Below, piece by piece: positions 47,050-56,689 of a stretch of 64,000 bases of DNA. The DNA is from Siphonodentalium dalli. Lineage: Eukaryota; Mollusca; Scaphopoda; Gadilida; Siphonodentaliidae. Below the pieces are notes generated by a model. It was given only the letters and a program-made list of their open reading frames with translations, had not been told where the DNA came from and searched no databases. Within the stretch, counting starts at the first letter, position 1; each line of letters opens with the position of its first letter. The position numbers and the translations under genes are program-made. The DNA lies in contig CP136066.1 of the NCBI GenBank assembly GCA_032622095.1, positions 155,767,152-155,831,151 of the forward strand. Direction: 5' to 3'.

Positions 47050-47265
47050 CTTGCTCATTTATTTGCTCATTTGCTCATTTATTTGCTCATTTATTTGCTC
47101 ATTTGCTCATTTTTTTGCTCATTTGATCATTTGCTCATTTATTTGCTTGCTCATTTTTTTGCTCATTTGCTCATTTGCTCATTTATTTGCTCATTTGCTC
47201 ATTTTTTTGCTCATTTGCTCATTTTTTTGCTCATTTGCTCATTTATTTGCTCATTTGCTCATTTT
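47050..47265 (-). repeat. TTTGCTCATT repeat, right of centre
   Basis: About twenty units of TTTGCTCA with ATT or TTT spacers. The two open frames over it encode only low-complexity Leu/Ile/Cys/Phe/His repeats and are not genes. Confidence 0.9.
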
Positions 47266-47479
47266 TCTCACCCCCTTGAATATACTTTGTGTGATATTCT
47301 GTGTCATTGTTAATTGATTGGTGCATACTCAATCAAGATCTCAACGAAACGCATTATTGACATCGATAACTATCATGGTGCATTTGGCATTCATGGCCAA
47401 TAATCGATTTTTATAAGAGGCGATAAACTTTCTAAAATAAAATGCAGAAAAAAGAGTGACTTGTACATTTTGAAGAAAC

Positions 47480-47782
47480 ATGTCGATCCCGTATATTCCA
47501 GCAGATCTTGAAATGTGGAGAAAACATTTCAGAGATATGGTTGATGGGAAGTTAATACCAGATAATCAGGGTCGATACTTTATTGACAAAACTAAAAATA
47601 GTGATAGTGAAGAAGACGTTCTAAAACCACATATTAACGTGGTGACACCCATCGCTCAAGCGATTGAAATGGCTAAGGCCGAAGTTGCAGCAAATAAGTT
47701 GACAAACACACGTAAAGCGTCCAAACAAACCAACAAGAGAGTGTCTGTTGGAGGTTTGTCTAATAATAAGAAGAAAATGTAA
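47480..47782 (+). CDS. Right-arm gene 1: 100-aa basic-ended protein, Polinton-like
   Basis: Mirror of 45,941-46,243 with Gly 31 and Lys 37. Same IPYIPADLEMW start, alanine-rich middle helix and Lys-rich end. Reads away from the centre. An A-rich leader precedes the ATG; no canonical TATA box is clear. Confidence 0.6.
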   Translation: MSIPYIPADLEMWRKHFRDMVDGKLIPDNQGRYFIDKTKNSDSEEDVLKPHINVVTPIAQAIEMAKAEVAANKLTNTRKASKQTNKRVSVGGLSNNKKKM

Positions 47783-48005
47783 AGACCAGTGTCATACGAT
47801 TAGCCAAATCATGAATGAATACATAGAGTACCATACTGATAAATTGGCATTAATTGAATCACCGGCGGTCAAATATCTATACCCTAGCCCCGGGACGAAC
47901 GTACTCTTAGCGCGACGGTTGTATACCACACCTTATTCTCTCTTTTTATCGCTACTTATAAGAGTGATGGTTCTTCCAATAATTCGCGATAATGCACGGG
48001 TGTGA
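47748..48005 (+). CDS. Right-arm gene 2: small hydrophobic-ended protein
   Basis: Mirror of 45,718-45,975 with an identical translation. Overlaps gene 1 by 35 bases at the first ATG; the internal ATG at 47,811 removes the overlap. Its last codons overlap the gene 3 start by 14 bases. Confidence 0.5.
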   Translation: MEVCLIIRRKCKDQCHTISQIMNEYIEYHTDKLALIESPAVKYLYPSPGTNVLLARRLYTTPYSLFLSLLIRVMVLPIIRDNARV

Positions 48006-48561
48006 TTTATGTGGCATTATTTTATCGACGAACTACAATCTACAAAGACATAAACAGATTAAACACGGAGTTATGTCCGAGACAAAACCAACTCTCTTCG
48101 GAGAAGATACCGATGAATCTGACGAAGCGGTTCTAGATTCAGATGAAGATGAACGGGGAACGCTATCAGATTCAGAAGATGGTAATGTCGTCGGTAGTAG
48201 AACGGTATTCGGTCTTAAGAAAGCTGCGCGATGTGTCAACGAGATGGTCACATTCAAAAGTATGATGAAACGCGTCACCAATGATGTGAAAGAAGAAGAG
48301 AGCATTTCGGGAGATGAGAGCATGTCGGGAAAAGAGGATACCATCAACACAGAGTTTGCTCTGTTTCTCAAAAGTTATAGACGATTAATAGAATACCAGT
48401 ATCGATTGAAAACATCACGCATACATAACATGATCATGAAGAAAATGGTCAAACTGACCAAACACGGATATAATAATGAATGGGCTGCAGATGAAGCGAT
48501 GAGAAAATTCAAGAAACTCTTAGAAGTAAATCTAACGGTCGAAGATTCAGACAATGATTAA
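47992..48561 (+). CDS. Right-arm gene 3: C2H2 zinc-finger protein, 189 aa
   Basis: Mirror of 45,162-45,731, differing at two residues (Val for Asp in the block before TFKSMMK; Leu for Phe in YRRLIEYQ). The zinc ligands and acidic regions are intact, so both copies could be expressed. Confidence 0.65.
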   Translation: MHGCDLCGIILSTNYNLQRHKQIKHGVMSETKPTLFGEDTDESDEAVLDSDEDERGTLSDSEDGNVVGSRTVFGLKKAARCVNEMVTFKSMMKRVTNDVKEEESISGDESMSGKEDTINTEFALFLKSYRRLIEYQYRLKTSRIHNMIMKKMVKLTKHGYNNEWAADEAMRKFKKLLEVNLTVEDSDND

Positions 48562-48566
48562 ATTTC

Positions 48567-48572
48567 AATAAA
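48567..48572 (+). promoter_or_regulatory. Polyadenylation signal AATAAA, right arm gene block
   Basis: Six bases past the stop of gene 3. Mirror of 45,151-45,156. Confidence 0.6.
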
Positions 48573-48629
48573 CTTCATCAACATGTTATTCTCGTCTTCG
48601 TTATATATCTATAAGTGGGGAGGGGGTTT

Positions 48630-49220
48630 CACCAATATTACATCACGTCCCTTACCGCGTGTCACTTTAACATTCCACACCGTGCGTGTATTATTATCCC
48701 CCTTTAATTATGTCATAGCATTGGTACATAGAAGACTGTATAACACTATGCCTATGTCTGTATCTGTTGTCACACCGTGAGTGGATTGTCCGCCTTTAAT
48801 GATGTCATAGCGTGTGTACATGCAAGACAGTATAACCCTATGATAATGACTGTAGCTGTTGTTGGTAAGATGTGAAATATAAATTTCAAGGTTCAATTCA
48901 TTCGTGTAGTAATTTTGTATATGTTCAACGCTCTTCATTCGTGCGCTTGTATTGTTAACATTCATTCATAATGAGTGTCCCTTTAGAGTGTCTTGTGTTC
49001 CTTTAAGATTCAAACACCAATATTACATCACGTCCCTTGTTTCGTGTCACTTTAACTCCTTGAGTGTATTGCCCCTTCGAATGATGTCATAGCATGGGTA
49101 CATGTAAGATAGTATAACACTATGACTATGTCTGTATCTGTTGTTGGTAAGATGTGAAAATATAAAATTTCAGTTCATTCGTGTAGTAATTTCGTATATG
49201 TTCAACGCTCTTCATTCGTA
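48630..49220. repeat. Tandem repeats in the right arm
   Basis: Inverse of 44,510-45,093, with one three-base insertion in the GTATTATTATCCCCC region that the left arm lacks. Confidence 0.7.
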
Positions 49221-50008
49221 AGAGTAATTACCAACTGGAAGTTGTACTATTTTTGATAAACATCGGATTTGCTCATCAGACGATAAGCTGACAATATTTA
49301 CGCATGGTCTAATTAGATTCATGCATAAATGTAAGGTAATTTTTGTTATGGTCAAGTTTTTTGTTAAGACCATGTTCTAACATAGATCGATAAATAAGTT
49401 AAAGGTCATTATATTCCACAGTCAAATCTATTGGTGATCGAATTTGATAACTATTTTATTGGAACAACTAAGAGTATTATTTACGTGAGATCAATGAGTC
49501 CAATTATTATAAATAATAAATTGCAGGCATCGGTGGATACCCGATTGCCACATTTAGTGATCACGTGATAAACTGATAAAATGTCCAAGTGACGTACTAT
49601 AATGAGCAAAAAAAAAATGAGTTGACCTCCGGCTTCGTCCCGATTGGGTACTGAGCTGACACCGGGGATAAATTGACCAATGACTGCTATTGTATCCTTT
49701 GACAGATATGCGTGCGCAGACTCGTTTGATGTTCGCTATCGCATTACTATGTTTTAATAGCCGAGCCTTCACTTCTCGTCTGACTCTCTTACCTACAAGA
49801 CCTGTCTACACAGTACTTCTCCGGCAGACTATTCATCCACTGGTAGGCCTACATACAGTTATGCCCTAAATAATGAACTGCTTAACCACAGCAGAATTAT
49901 AGGTAACTTTTCAGGAGTTAGTCGGAAATATGACTTGCATCGGAAATAAAATCTTCATGGACATTGGCCATTGGATCATCAAAGCAGGATGTTATGTCGC
50001 TTGGTGGC

Positions 50009-50036
50009 TGTTGTTGTTGTTGTTGTTGTTGTTGTG
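50009..50036 (-). repeat. (GTT)n microsatellite, right arm
   Basis: Mirror of the left-arm (CAA)n, with fewer units. Confidence 0.8.
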
Positions 50037-51049
50037 GCTTAACCACAGCAGAATTATAGGTAACTTTTCGTCATCTTCATTGTATTGAAATTTTTGAAGT
50101 TTTGGAAATTTTTGAAAGTAAAATCTATTGGTGATCGAATTTGATAACTATTTTATTGGAACTAAGAGTATTATTTACGTGAGATCAATGAGCAGTGATA
50201 TAATGTTGCCTCATCGGTGCTAACTGGAGTTTTGGTATACAAAATGAGCGTAAGTGTGAATGGAATGATAAGTGGTTATTACGTAATGTTGTTATAACAA
50301 TGACACCGAAGCAATTTCTATTATTGAGTGTCTCACGACCTGGACGTATTATGTATGCATGTTTTGGATAACTAATTATCGTGTTAATGCTAACAATGAC
50401 ACAGTTTATCAACCTTAATTGATACTAACCCGTTAAACAACTAATTCTGCTCAGACATTAAATCGATATGTTTTCTGAATAGCATATAACTGTGAACGGG
50501 ATATAATAGAATTCATTTGGTAAAGCAAGGTGTGACACATACATTGTTACCCACAATGTCGTGTGTGATTACGTGTACATCGAATATGACAATTCATTCT
50601 GGGGGTTGTCCGCTCGTGATTCAAGATAGTACATCTCCATACTTCCAATAATTCACGATAATACACACCTGTCATATACTCAATAACTTCATCTGGGATA
50701 GAGAAGTTAAGAATACACGCTCTTTATTATTTATGTAAGAGTAATGGTGTCTATTTTCAGGTATGACAATTATATGTATGAACTGCGTCCGATAAACACT
50801 GGAATGTATGCATTCATACCGATGGTCACAATGTCCAACATTACAGCGACTGTCCATACACATATAATTGGTATAAAGATATTTCTAATCATCGATTAAT
50901 AAATACATTGAAACATTGGTTGAACAAAAAAATAACGAAAGATATTACACACAAATAATTTTATAAACATTCGACATTTTAATATCGAGATTATCAGAAA
51001 CCGAAAACTCGTTATAAATTTTTTATTTAAACTTTTTTTTTGGAGAAAT

Positions 51050-51400
51050 AATTTTGGGGGTTTTGAAATTTTTTCTTTTGGAAAAATAATTTTGGGGTTT
51101 TGAATTTTTTGTTTTTGGAAAAAAATAATTTTAGGGTTTTGAAATTTTTTGTTTTGGAAAAATAAGTTTTGGGTTTTGAAATTTTGGAAGTTTTGGGTTT
51201 TGAAATTTTGGAAGTTTTGGGTTTTGATATTTTGGAAGTTTTGAGAATATTTTAGTACAACCAATTTTACCCTCAAACAATTTACCCTCAAACAATTTTA
51301 CCCTCAAACAATTTTAGACCCAAAGATTCTATTTTGAGATGTGAGGCGAACGAGACACCCACAACCAATTTTAGACCCAAAGATTCTATTTTTAGATGTG
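51050..51400 (-). repeat. Right arm outer block A and tract
   Basis: Inverse of 42,343-42,690, with one extra GTTTTGAAATTTTGGAA-type unit that lengthens an incidental open frame here by 8 codons. Confidence 0.8.
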
Positions 51401-51425
51401 AAGGTAACGAGCCCCCCATTCTTCT

Positions 51426-51431
51426 GAAATA
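51426..51431. repeat. 6-bp target-site duplication GAAATA, right
   Basis: Partner of 42,311-42,316. Confidence 0.85.
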
Positions 51432-51530
51432 TCTACCACGCAAAATTAACAAAGAAAATCATATGAGTTTCTGTAAATTTAAGACAAATTTAATTTGAAA
51501 ACAAGTTCGCAATGTGCCTTGATATTTTCA

Positions 51531-51725
51531 TGTAATGTCAGTCACGCTAACATTGAACGATGCCATTTTATCATCGCTTGACTAAATTCAGAATAATGCA
51601 CATTTTTGGGTGCACCATGGCACAAGCCAACATCACACATAGAAATAAGATTATATAGTTATACATGTTGCTGGTATCATCACAATTAATCTGGAAAAAG
51701 TTCTTTGAATGTAATGTCAGTCACG
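51531..51725 (+). repeat. Repeats TGTAATGTCAGTCACG, right end
   Basis: Copies at 51,531-51,546 and 51,710-51,725; the last overlaps the right TIR by two bases. Their presence beyond the palindrome shows that the palindrome lies inside the DDE transposon. Confidence 0.85.
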
Positions 51726-51736
51726 TGGAATTGCCC
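51724..51736 (-). repeat. Right terminal inverted repeat of the 16.5-kb transposon
   Basis: CGTGGAATTGCCC, followed by TGTA. Confidence 0.8.
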
Positions 51737-51959
51737 TGTAGATGTATACTGGTTAGACCCGTTAAAAAGGGTTAAATAGTTTTATTAGACTGCCACGGAG
51801 CATGATGTTTTTTTTCTGTAATCTTTAGCGCGGAGTTAAACAATCTATTCTGGACTTTTCAACATTCCGATTCAATTTCATTGATATTTACCCCAAACAT
51901 AAAATATAAACATTTTGCCACACGATTGTACGTAGCTGTTAAAGGCTAACACGATGAAT

Positions 51960-52344
51960 GTCAGCGGTGTTACAATCAGCGTCAGTGGTGTTACTTTGTA
52001 GTCAGTGGTGTCACGTGTGATTAACCATTTTTCAAAATTTCCCATATTAGCTGCTTTTGCGTACTGTGCACCTATAGACAGACACTGTTTAGTCAATTCC
52101 TTACAGTTGGTGATACGTCACATACCCTTGGTATTCTCATGGCCATCAGAATATGGGCACTCAACTATTTACGCTTTTTCGTGAGTATGGTGCTAGTCCA
52201 ACATTTCCTGGGCCAGTTAATGTGCAAATTTTCATCACAATTATATGTTAACACAACTAATATATCTGTAGAAATATAAGGAATGTGTGCACCTTATGTA
52301 TGGAACTACAACATGGGGCATCATTGTGCAGTAACACCACTGAC
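51960..52344. repeat. GTCAGTGGTGTTAC motifs, right cluster
   Basis: Copies at 51,960 (one mismatch), 51,981, 52,001 (one mismatch) on the plus strand and 52,331-52,344 inverted. A weaker variant lies near 54,020. See the left cluster at 34,531-34,884. Confidence 0.6.
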
Positions 52345-53156
52345 AAATGTTATTGCGTCATCTTCCAAGAACGTGTCCAGTCTGTAAGAGTGCCACAGTG
52401 CGCCACTATCAATATCTGGTTAGTCACATATCTCATTTTCCCCTGGAGATAAAAATAGAACTGTTGAATAGTTTGAATTTTTTTCTTCAAAATTAATCTA
52501 TACGCTTTCAGATTGAACCATCTATATTTTAGTATGTAGCTTATCAGTTGGTTGTGTTAATCGTGCATAGCATCAGGGATGGGGTAATTGTAATTTGTAA
52601 TTGTAATTGATTGTAATTAATTACATTTTTTCAAGTAATTGCATGTAATTGGTAATTGAGTTTATTCTCAATTACATGTAATTGCAATTGTAATTGGTTA
52701 GGATGTAATTGTAATTGTAATTAGGGTCTAATTTCAATTACTTCAAAATCACAGGTACTTGTTTCTTCTCAAAGTTCTCTTTCATGATTCATCCAATGGT
52801 TTCTTCAAATGTTTTTTTTTCCAAATTTCAAAGTGTAAGACTGGTGACTGGCTATCACTATGTTGTCACAACACTGAGTTTTTATCCACTGTGTCTCAAT
52901 GGTGAATTATGTTGACACCCCCTGTTTGTTTGCTTAAGCATTGGTTAACCTTTGAGGTAGAAGGCTTGTTTTGATAAATACAAAGAGAAACCAAATTCAA
53001 ATAATTGACAATAGATCACTATAATATATCACTCTTATGATCATGTTTCATTATCTCCATCTGTTATGGTATATATGCTATGGTAGAAATTCATACCAAC
53101 CATTGCTAATGCTATCAACATGTCTACAAAAAATCTGGCAGCATTTTAATTTGCAG
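52345..53156. other. Non-coding, includes TAATTG-rich tract 52,590-52,745
   Basis: The tract is built from GTAATTGTAATTG units in both orientations. The remainder has no recognised feature but may be intron or 5' flank of the BED-finger gene. Confidence 0.5.
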
Positions 53157-53764
53157 AAAGACACATCGTGTCCTATGAAAGCGAAGTGCAAACTTTGCCC
53201 AACTACAATATCCAGTTCCAAAAAAGTTACCTCCAATTTTGTGACACATCTGAAGGTAAGTTTCCATTTCTATGTATTAGTTTTGTTTAATTCCATTGTC
53301 ATATAACTTCAGTCATATGGTGGTATTGGTATATCCATTGTTTCTTGTCCCTTCTAATTTGCAACTGAATGACAAAGTGGGGACAGATATCTGCCTCAAT
53401 AATCCCCCAATTAGCACTTTCTAGAGGCATTGTGTTACCAGTAAGCTGGTAGCCACAAAGGCTAATTAAGTTTATGACTCTAATTAACAATCAGAGTGTT
53501 GATTATCTCATTGTCCTTTACAATTGGCCTGGCTGTGTGTCTGACTTACTGAGATAGTCTTATTCCCTTAATAATTAAATGATGGATACATGTGTGTTAC
53601 TAAAATACTCTATTATTTTCATTTTATAGCGAAAGCATCAAGATGTCTATGAATCCACAGTCACACAAGCACCATCAGCAATTGATCAACAACCTACTAG
53701 GATCTTTCAGTATGCAAAAACATCGGTCAAGATTTCCAAAGCATTGAAGCTAGTTAGCATGTGA
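53157..53764 (+). pseudogene. hAT-type BED zinc-finger gene fragment, two exons
   Basis: Exon 53,157-53,255 follows an acceptor (TTTAATTTGCAG) and ends at a good donor (CTGAAG then GTAAGTTTC). It encodes SCPMKAKCKLCPTTISSSKK and THLK. Exon 53,630-53,764 follows ATTTTATAG and begins RKHQDVYES, ending with a TGA. Spliced, the pieces give C-x2-C...HLKRKH, a BED finger as found at the N-terminus of hAT transposases and their domesticated relatives. The reading frame stops about 44 codons later, so the catalytic domain is missing here. Either a truncated transposon or one end of a gene whose remainder was lost. Confidence 0.55.
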
Positions 53765-54524
53765 AATTTCCATTGTTAAAAAGTGAGGCGAGGAACGCGA
53801 ATAATTAAAATATAAAATACAATTTAAAGCTTCTCAGTGTAAACAAATAATTGAAAACAAATGACTTTCTAGCCTTTATTTGGGCACACTACGGACAAAG
53901 TAAACATATGTAATATCTTATCATTCCACCATACCACATAAAGTAACAGATCTGTCTATTATATGACAATCATATATCGATTAAATGTCAAATAATATGC
54001 AGGCGTTCGACATGTTATTCAGCGGTGTTGCATTCAATTATATTCCACGTCTGGTATCTGCATGAAAGTCTGGAACCCTAAATACATCTTTAAATGTCCG
54101 TGAAATATTTTGAATCGCCGTGCTGTTTTCCCGCACCCACATTATGTTATTAATTCATGTTCCGTATTACCATGTATTATTGGTTATTGGAATAAAAGTA
54201 TCAAACAAATAAAAAACATCCTGTTTATTCAAAATTGTTCCATGGGCTTCATTGTATGTTCTATATATGTTGTTAATCGCGATTCGCGTGCACGCCATCA
54301 AAAATACAACGCCTCGCACTCACTAATAATCAGCACAAACTTTCCGAGTTTTCGATCGCAAAGAGTTCATATTTAGATTTAAATTATATTTCTGGGATTT
54401 ATACACATGGCACGAGCGATTAATCACATAATTGAATGAGAGACAAAACTTTTTACAAGTTTTTCATGAACATATCCTGATTTTGTTTATGCACCCGGTA
54501 AAATTGTGTAGCTTATAACCGTCC
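53765..54524. other. Non-coding stretch
   Basis: No supported exon. Around 54,120-54,200 a short segment resembles 17,770-17,880 in inverted orientation (CATTATGTTATTAATTCATG / CCATGTATTATTGGTTATTGG), so it is dispersed repeat sequence. Confidence 0.4.
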
Positions 54525-54720
54525 GGGCTCATTCGAACTTCCAAATTTGTTCTACGTAATTTGGAATGAGGTATAGGATAGATTGACAAATTGACGAAAT
54601 ATTGATATATATCGGCTCCATATGTTCTGAGAAATACTTGCCATATTTTGCAGCTATTTTCAAACGCTCGTCTTTTCTAAAATATCAGGAATAAAACAAT
54701 GGTTGCGCATCGTAAAATGG
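54525..54720 (+). repeat. Dispersed repeat family R1, copy 2
   Basis: GGGCTCATTCGAACTTCC, CTACGTAATTTGGA, ACGAAATATTGATAT and ATATCAGGAAT in the order of copy 1. Shorter at the 3' side. Confidence 0.65.
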
Positions 54721-54837
54721 CGATCATCGAGTTTTTTTTTTGTCTGAAAGAGTAAATATCTCCAGATTTGGTGCAAGAAGTATACATTATGCATTTGTAA
54801 CCGGGATTACAAGTCAAAAGATGTCGGACGTGTTTTT

Positions 54838-55640
54838 TTGTCACAAAGTTACATTTGCAAGTCGTTCGAAAAATCGAACGTTTTTTTTTTGGTCATAAAG
54901 TTACCAATGCTTATCAGAGAACAACTCCAACGAGAAAAATGAAAATATTTCACCAATTCTTGTTTAAAAAGGGTCACAAAGTTACATTTGGAAGTCTTTT
55001 TAAAAATCCGAAGTGTTTTTGTCACAAAGTTGCCAATGATTATCAGAGAATAACTCCAATAGAAAAATGATAATATTTCACCAATCCTGGTTTAAAAAGG
55101 GTTGCAAAGTTACATTTGCAAATCGTTTGAAAAATGCGGCGTGTTTTTTTGTCACAAAGTTACAAATTCTTACCAGAGAATAACTCCAAATAGAAAAAAT
55201 GAAAATATTTCACATATCCTTGTTAAAAAAGGTTACAAAGTTACATTTGGAAGTCGTTTAAAAAATCCGACGCAATTTTTTTGTCACATAGTTACAAATG
55301 CTTATCTGCGAATAACCGCAACTAGAAAATGAAAATATGCGTCGTATTTTTGTTTTTGTTTTCGCATTTGGAGTTAAATTTGGAAGACGTTTAAAAAATG
55401 GGACGTGTTGTTTGTCACAAAGTTACCAATGCTTATCAGAGAATATCTCAAACTAGAAAAATGAAAATATTTCACCCGTCCTTGTTTAAAAAGGGTCACA
55501 AAGTTACAATTGCAAGTCGTTTACAATTGCATTTTCTTTAAATTTTTCTAGTTGGAGTTATTCTCTTATAAGCATTTGTAACTTTGTGACAAAAAAACAA
55601 GTCGGATTTTGTAAACGACTTCCAAATGTAACTTTGTAAG
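54838..55640. repeat. ~130-bp tandem array ending in an inverted unit
   Basis: GTCACAAAGTTAC or close variants occur at about 54,840, 54,974, 55,102, 55,232, 55,416 and 55,495, with a second internal (CAC/CAT)AAAGTTAC in each unit. Units also share TATCAGAGAATAACTCCAA and GAAAATATTTCAC. From about 55,525 to 55,640 the same sequence runs inverted (TTGGAGTTATTCTC, GTAACTTTGTGAC). Confidence 0.8.
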
Positions 55641-56689
55641 CCTTATTTGTTTTTTAATTTAACTCCAAATACCAAAAAAATACAAAAATACGACGCATTT
55701 TTAACCGGTCGGAGCTAACTCACGAGCAAACGTGGAGTCGTTTTGTAAAAAAAAAAACACCTCGTATTAAAATTTTGTAACCCAGTAACTGCTTACAAAT
55801 GCGTCGAATTTTTTTTTTTCTGCACCAAAATTTGCCATATATGTGAAAGAGTGGATATGTCGCAAAAAGAATTATTGGCCACCAGTTTTTTTTAATACAA
55901 ATTTCGAGAAAAAAGGGAGGCTCCCATCTAGAGGTCACCCCAAGGTCCATATGAAGTTTGGTTGACAAACTAATAAAACCAGTAATATGGTTGTGAGTTA
56001 TGGCTGGGAGGTGTACCGAATCCCCACACTGATTCTTTACCTTGCGAGCAGGTTCAATTGAAATTTTGCAAAAACGTACGCTGTATTAATAGAAAAGCGT
56101 CGAAGCATGCTTCTCGTGCAGAACTGGGTAGATTCCCCGTATTTCATGACGCTTTTTTAAAAAGTTTCAGATATAGGAATAAAAGTCAGAGCGTCATACA
56201 TTAGCTTATGCGGCCTAGGTAGAATCAAATGATTCGAAATTATCCCCGGCATCGTGGAAGGCATTATTGCAGAAGTATGGAATCGATATTGCGACAGACG
56301 GTCGAGTGGAATTGGAACAAGAATTGAAAAAAAAAGCTGAAAATAGAGCACATTAAATGTTTTGTGAATGACGTTTTTGAAGATACGAGGTCAATCGGTG
56401 TAATAAACTAAGAACGTATCGCATTTTCCAACGCAGATATGCGACATGATCCGGTTCTTCTTTGAAAAGCGACAGATTTTATCAATTGCATAATACTTAT
56501 ATCAACAACTTATGATTGAGTAATGAGACTAAATGAGTACAGAACATAATTTTTTACTGAGTCGGGTTTTGGTTCAATTCATGCTATTACATGTATGTTT
56601 TATACTGTGTGTATATTATGTTAGCAACTGCCTATTGAGGTATTATTGCAATAAAATCTTGTATCCTCGGGCAAATAGGTTCAAATTGG
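55641..56689. other. Non-coding stretch with foldback remnants
   Basis: No supported gene. T and A runs are frequent. Short frames show no motif. Confidence 0.3.

Larger units (their letters stand above)
42317..51425. mobile_element. 9.1-kb palindromic Polinton/Maverick-like element
   Basis: Two arms of about 4.5 kb (42,317-46,802 and 46,825-51,425) are reverse complements with roughly 99 percent identity by eye, meeting at a short GC-rich centre. Ends are AGAAGAATGGGGGGCTCG and its inverse, i.e. 5'-AG...CT-3', flanked by the 6-bp duplication GAAATA. A 6-bp duplication and 5'-AG termini with long inverted repeats are the known signature of Polintons (Mavericks). Each arm carries three overlapping small genes pointing outward. 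No polymerase B, retroviral-type integrase, protease, packaging ATPase or capsid gene is present, so the element is non-autonomous. The arms differ by substitutions (for example Cys/Gly, Arg/Lys, Asp/Val and Phe/Leu changes in the genes) and by repeat-length indels, so they are two real sequences rather than one read mirrored. Confidence 0.75.
35242..51736 (+). mobile_element. ~16.5-kb DDE-type DNA transposon, host to nested insertions
   Basis: Bounded by 13-bp perfect inverted repeats GGGCAATTCCACG (35,242-35,254) and CGTGGAATTGCCC (51,724-51,736) with a TGTA duplication outside. Contains eight same-strand copies of the word TGTAATGTCAGTCACG or a one-base variant, a ~510-bp higher-order tandem array (about 37.3-39.8 kb), and a transposase gene in two frames (39,892-41,921). 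Two later insertions are a family M MITE (35,400-35,901) and the 9.1-kb palindrome (42,317-51,425). Without them the element is about 6.9 kb. Superfamily not identified; a 4-bp non-TTAA duplication with this catalytic protein does not match one I can name with confidence. Confidence 0.8.

Noticed and set aside
46529-47058. Frames of 83 and 95 codons starting MSKQDVMSLG on either side of the palindrome centre
   Set aside because: The 3' halves are TTTCAAAAA-repeat translations, they run into the centre, and the start lies in a sequence duplicated elsewhere in the arm. No motif.
47051-47317. Two overlapping open frames rich in Leu, Ile, Phe, Cys and His that look like membrane proteins
   Set aside because: They are translations of the TTTGCTCATT repeat and exist only because the repeat lacks stops.
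42317-51425. Palindrome as a pure assembly or library artefact
   Set aside because: Arms differ by substitutions and indels and the unit has a target duplication inside a known element. An artefact is still possible but less likely.
35242-51736. Classification of the large transposon as piggyBac or Kolobok
   Set aside because: The duplication is TGTA rather than TTAA and the transposase motifs do not match what I recall of either family.
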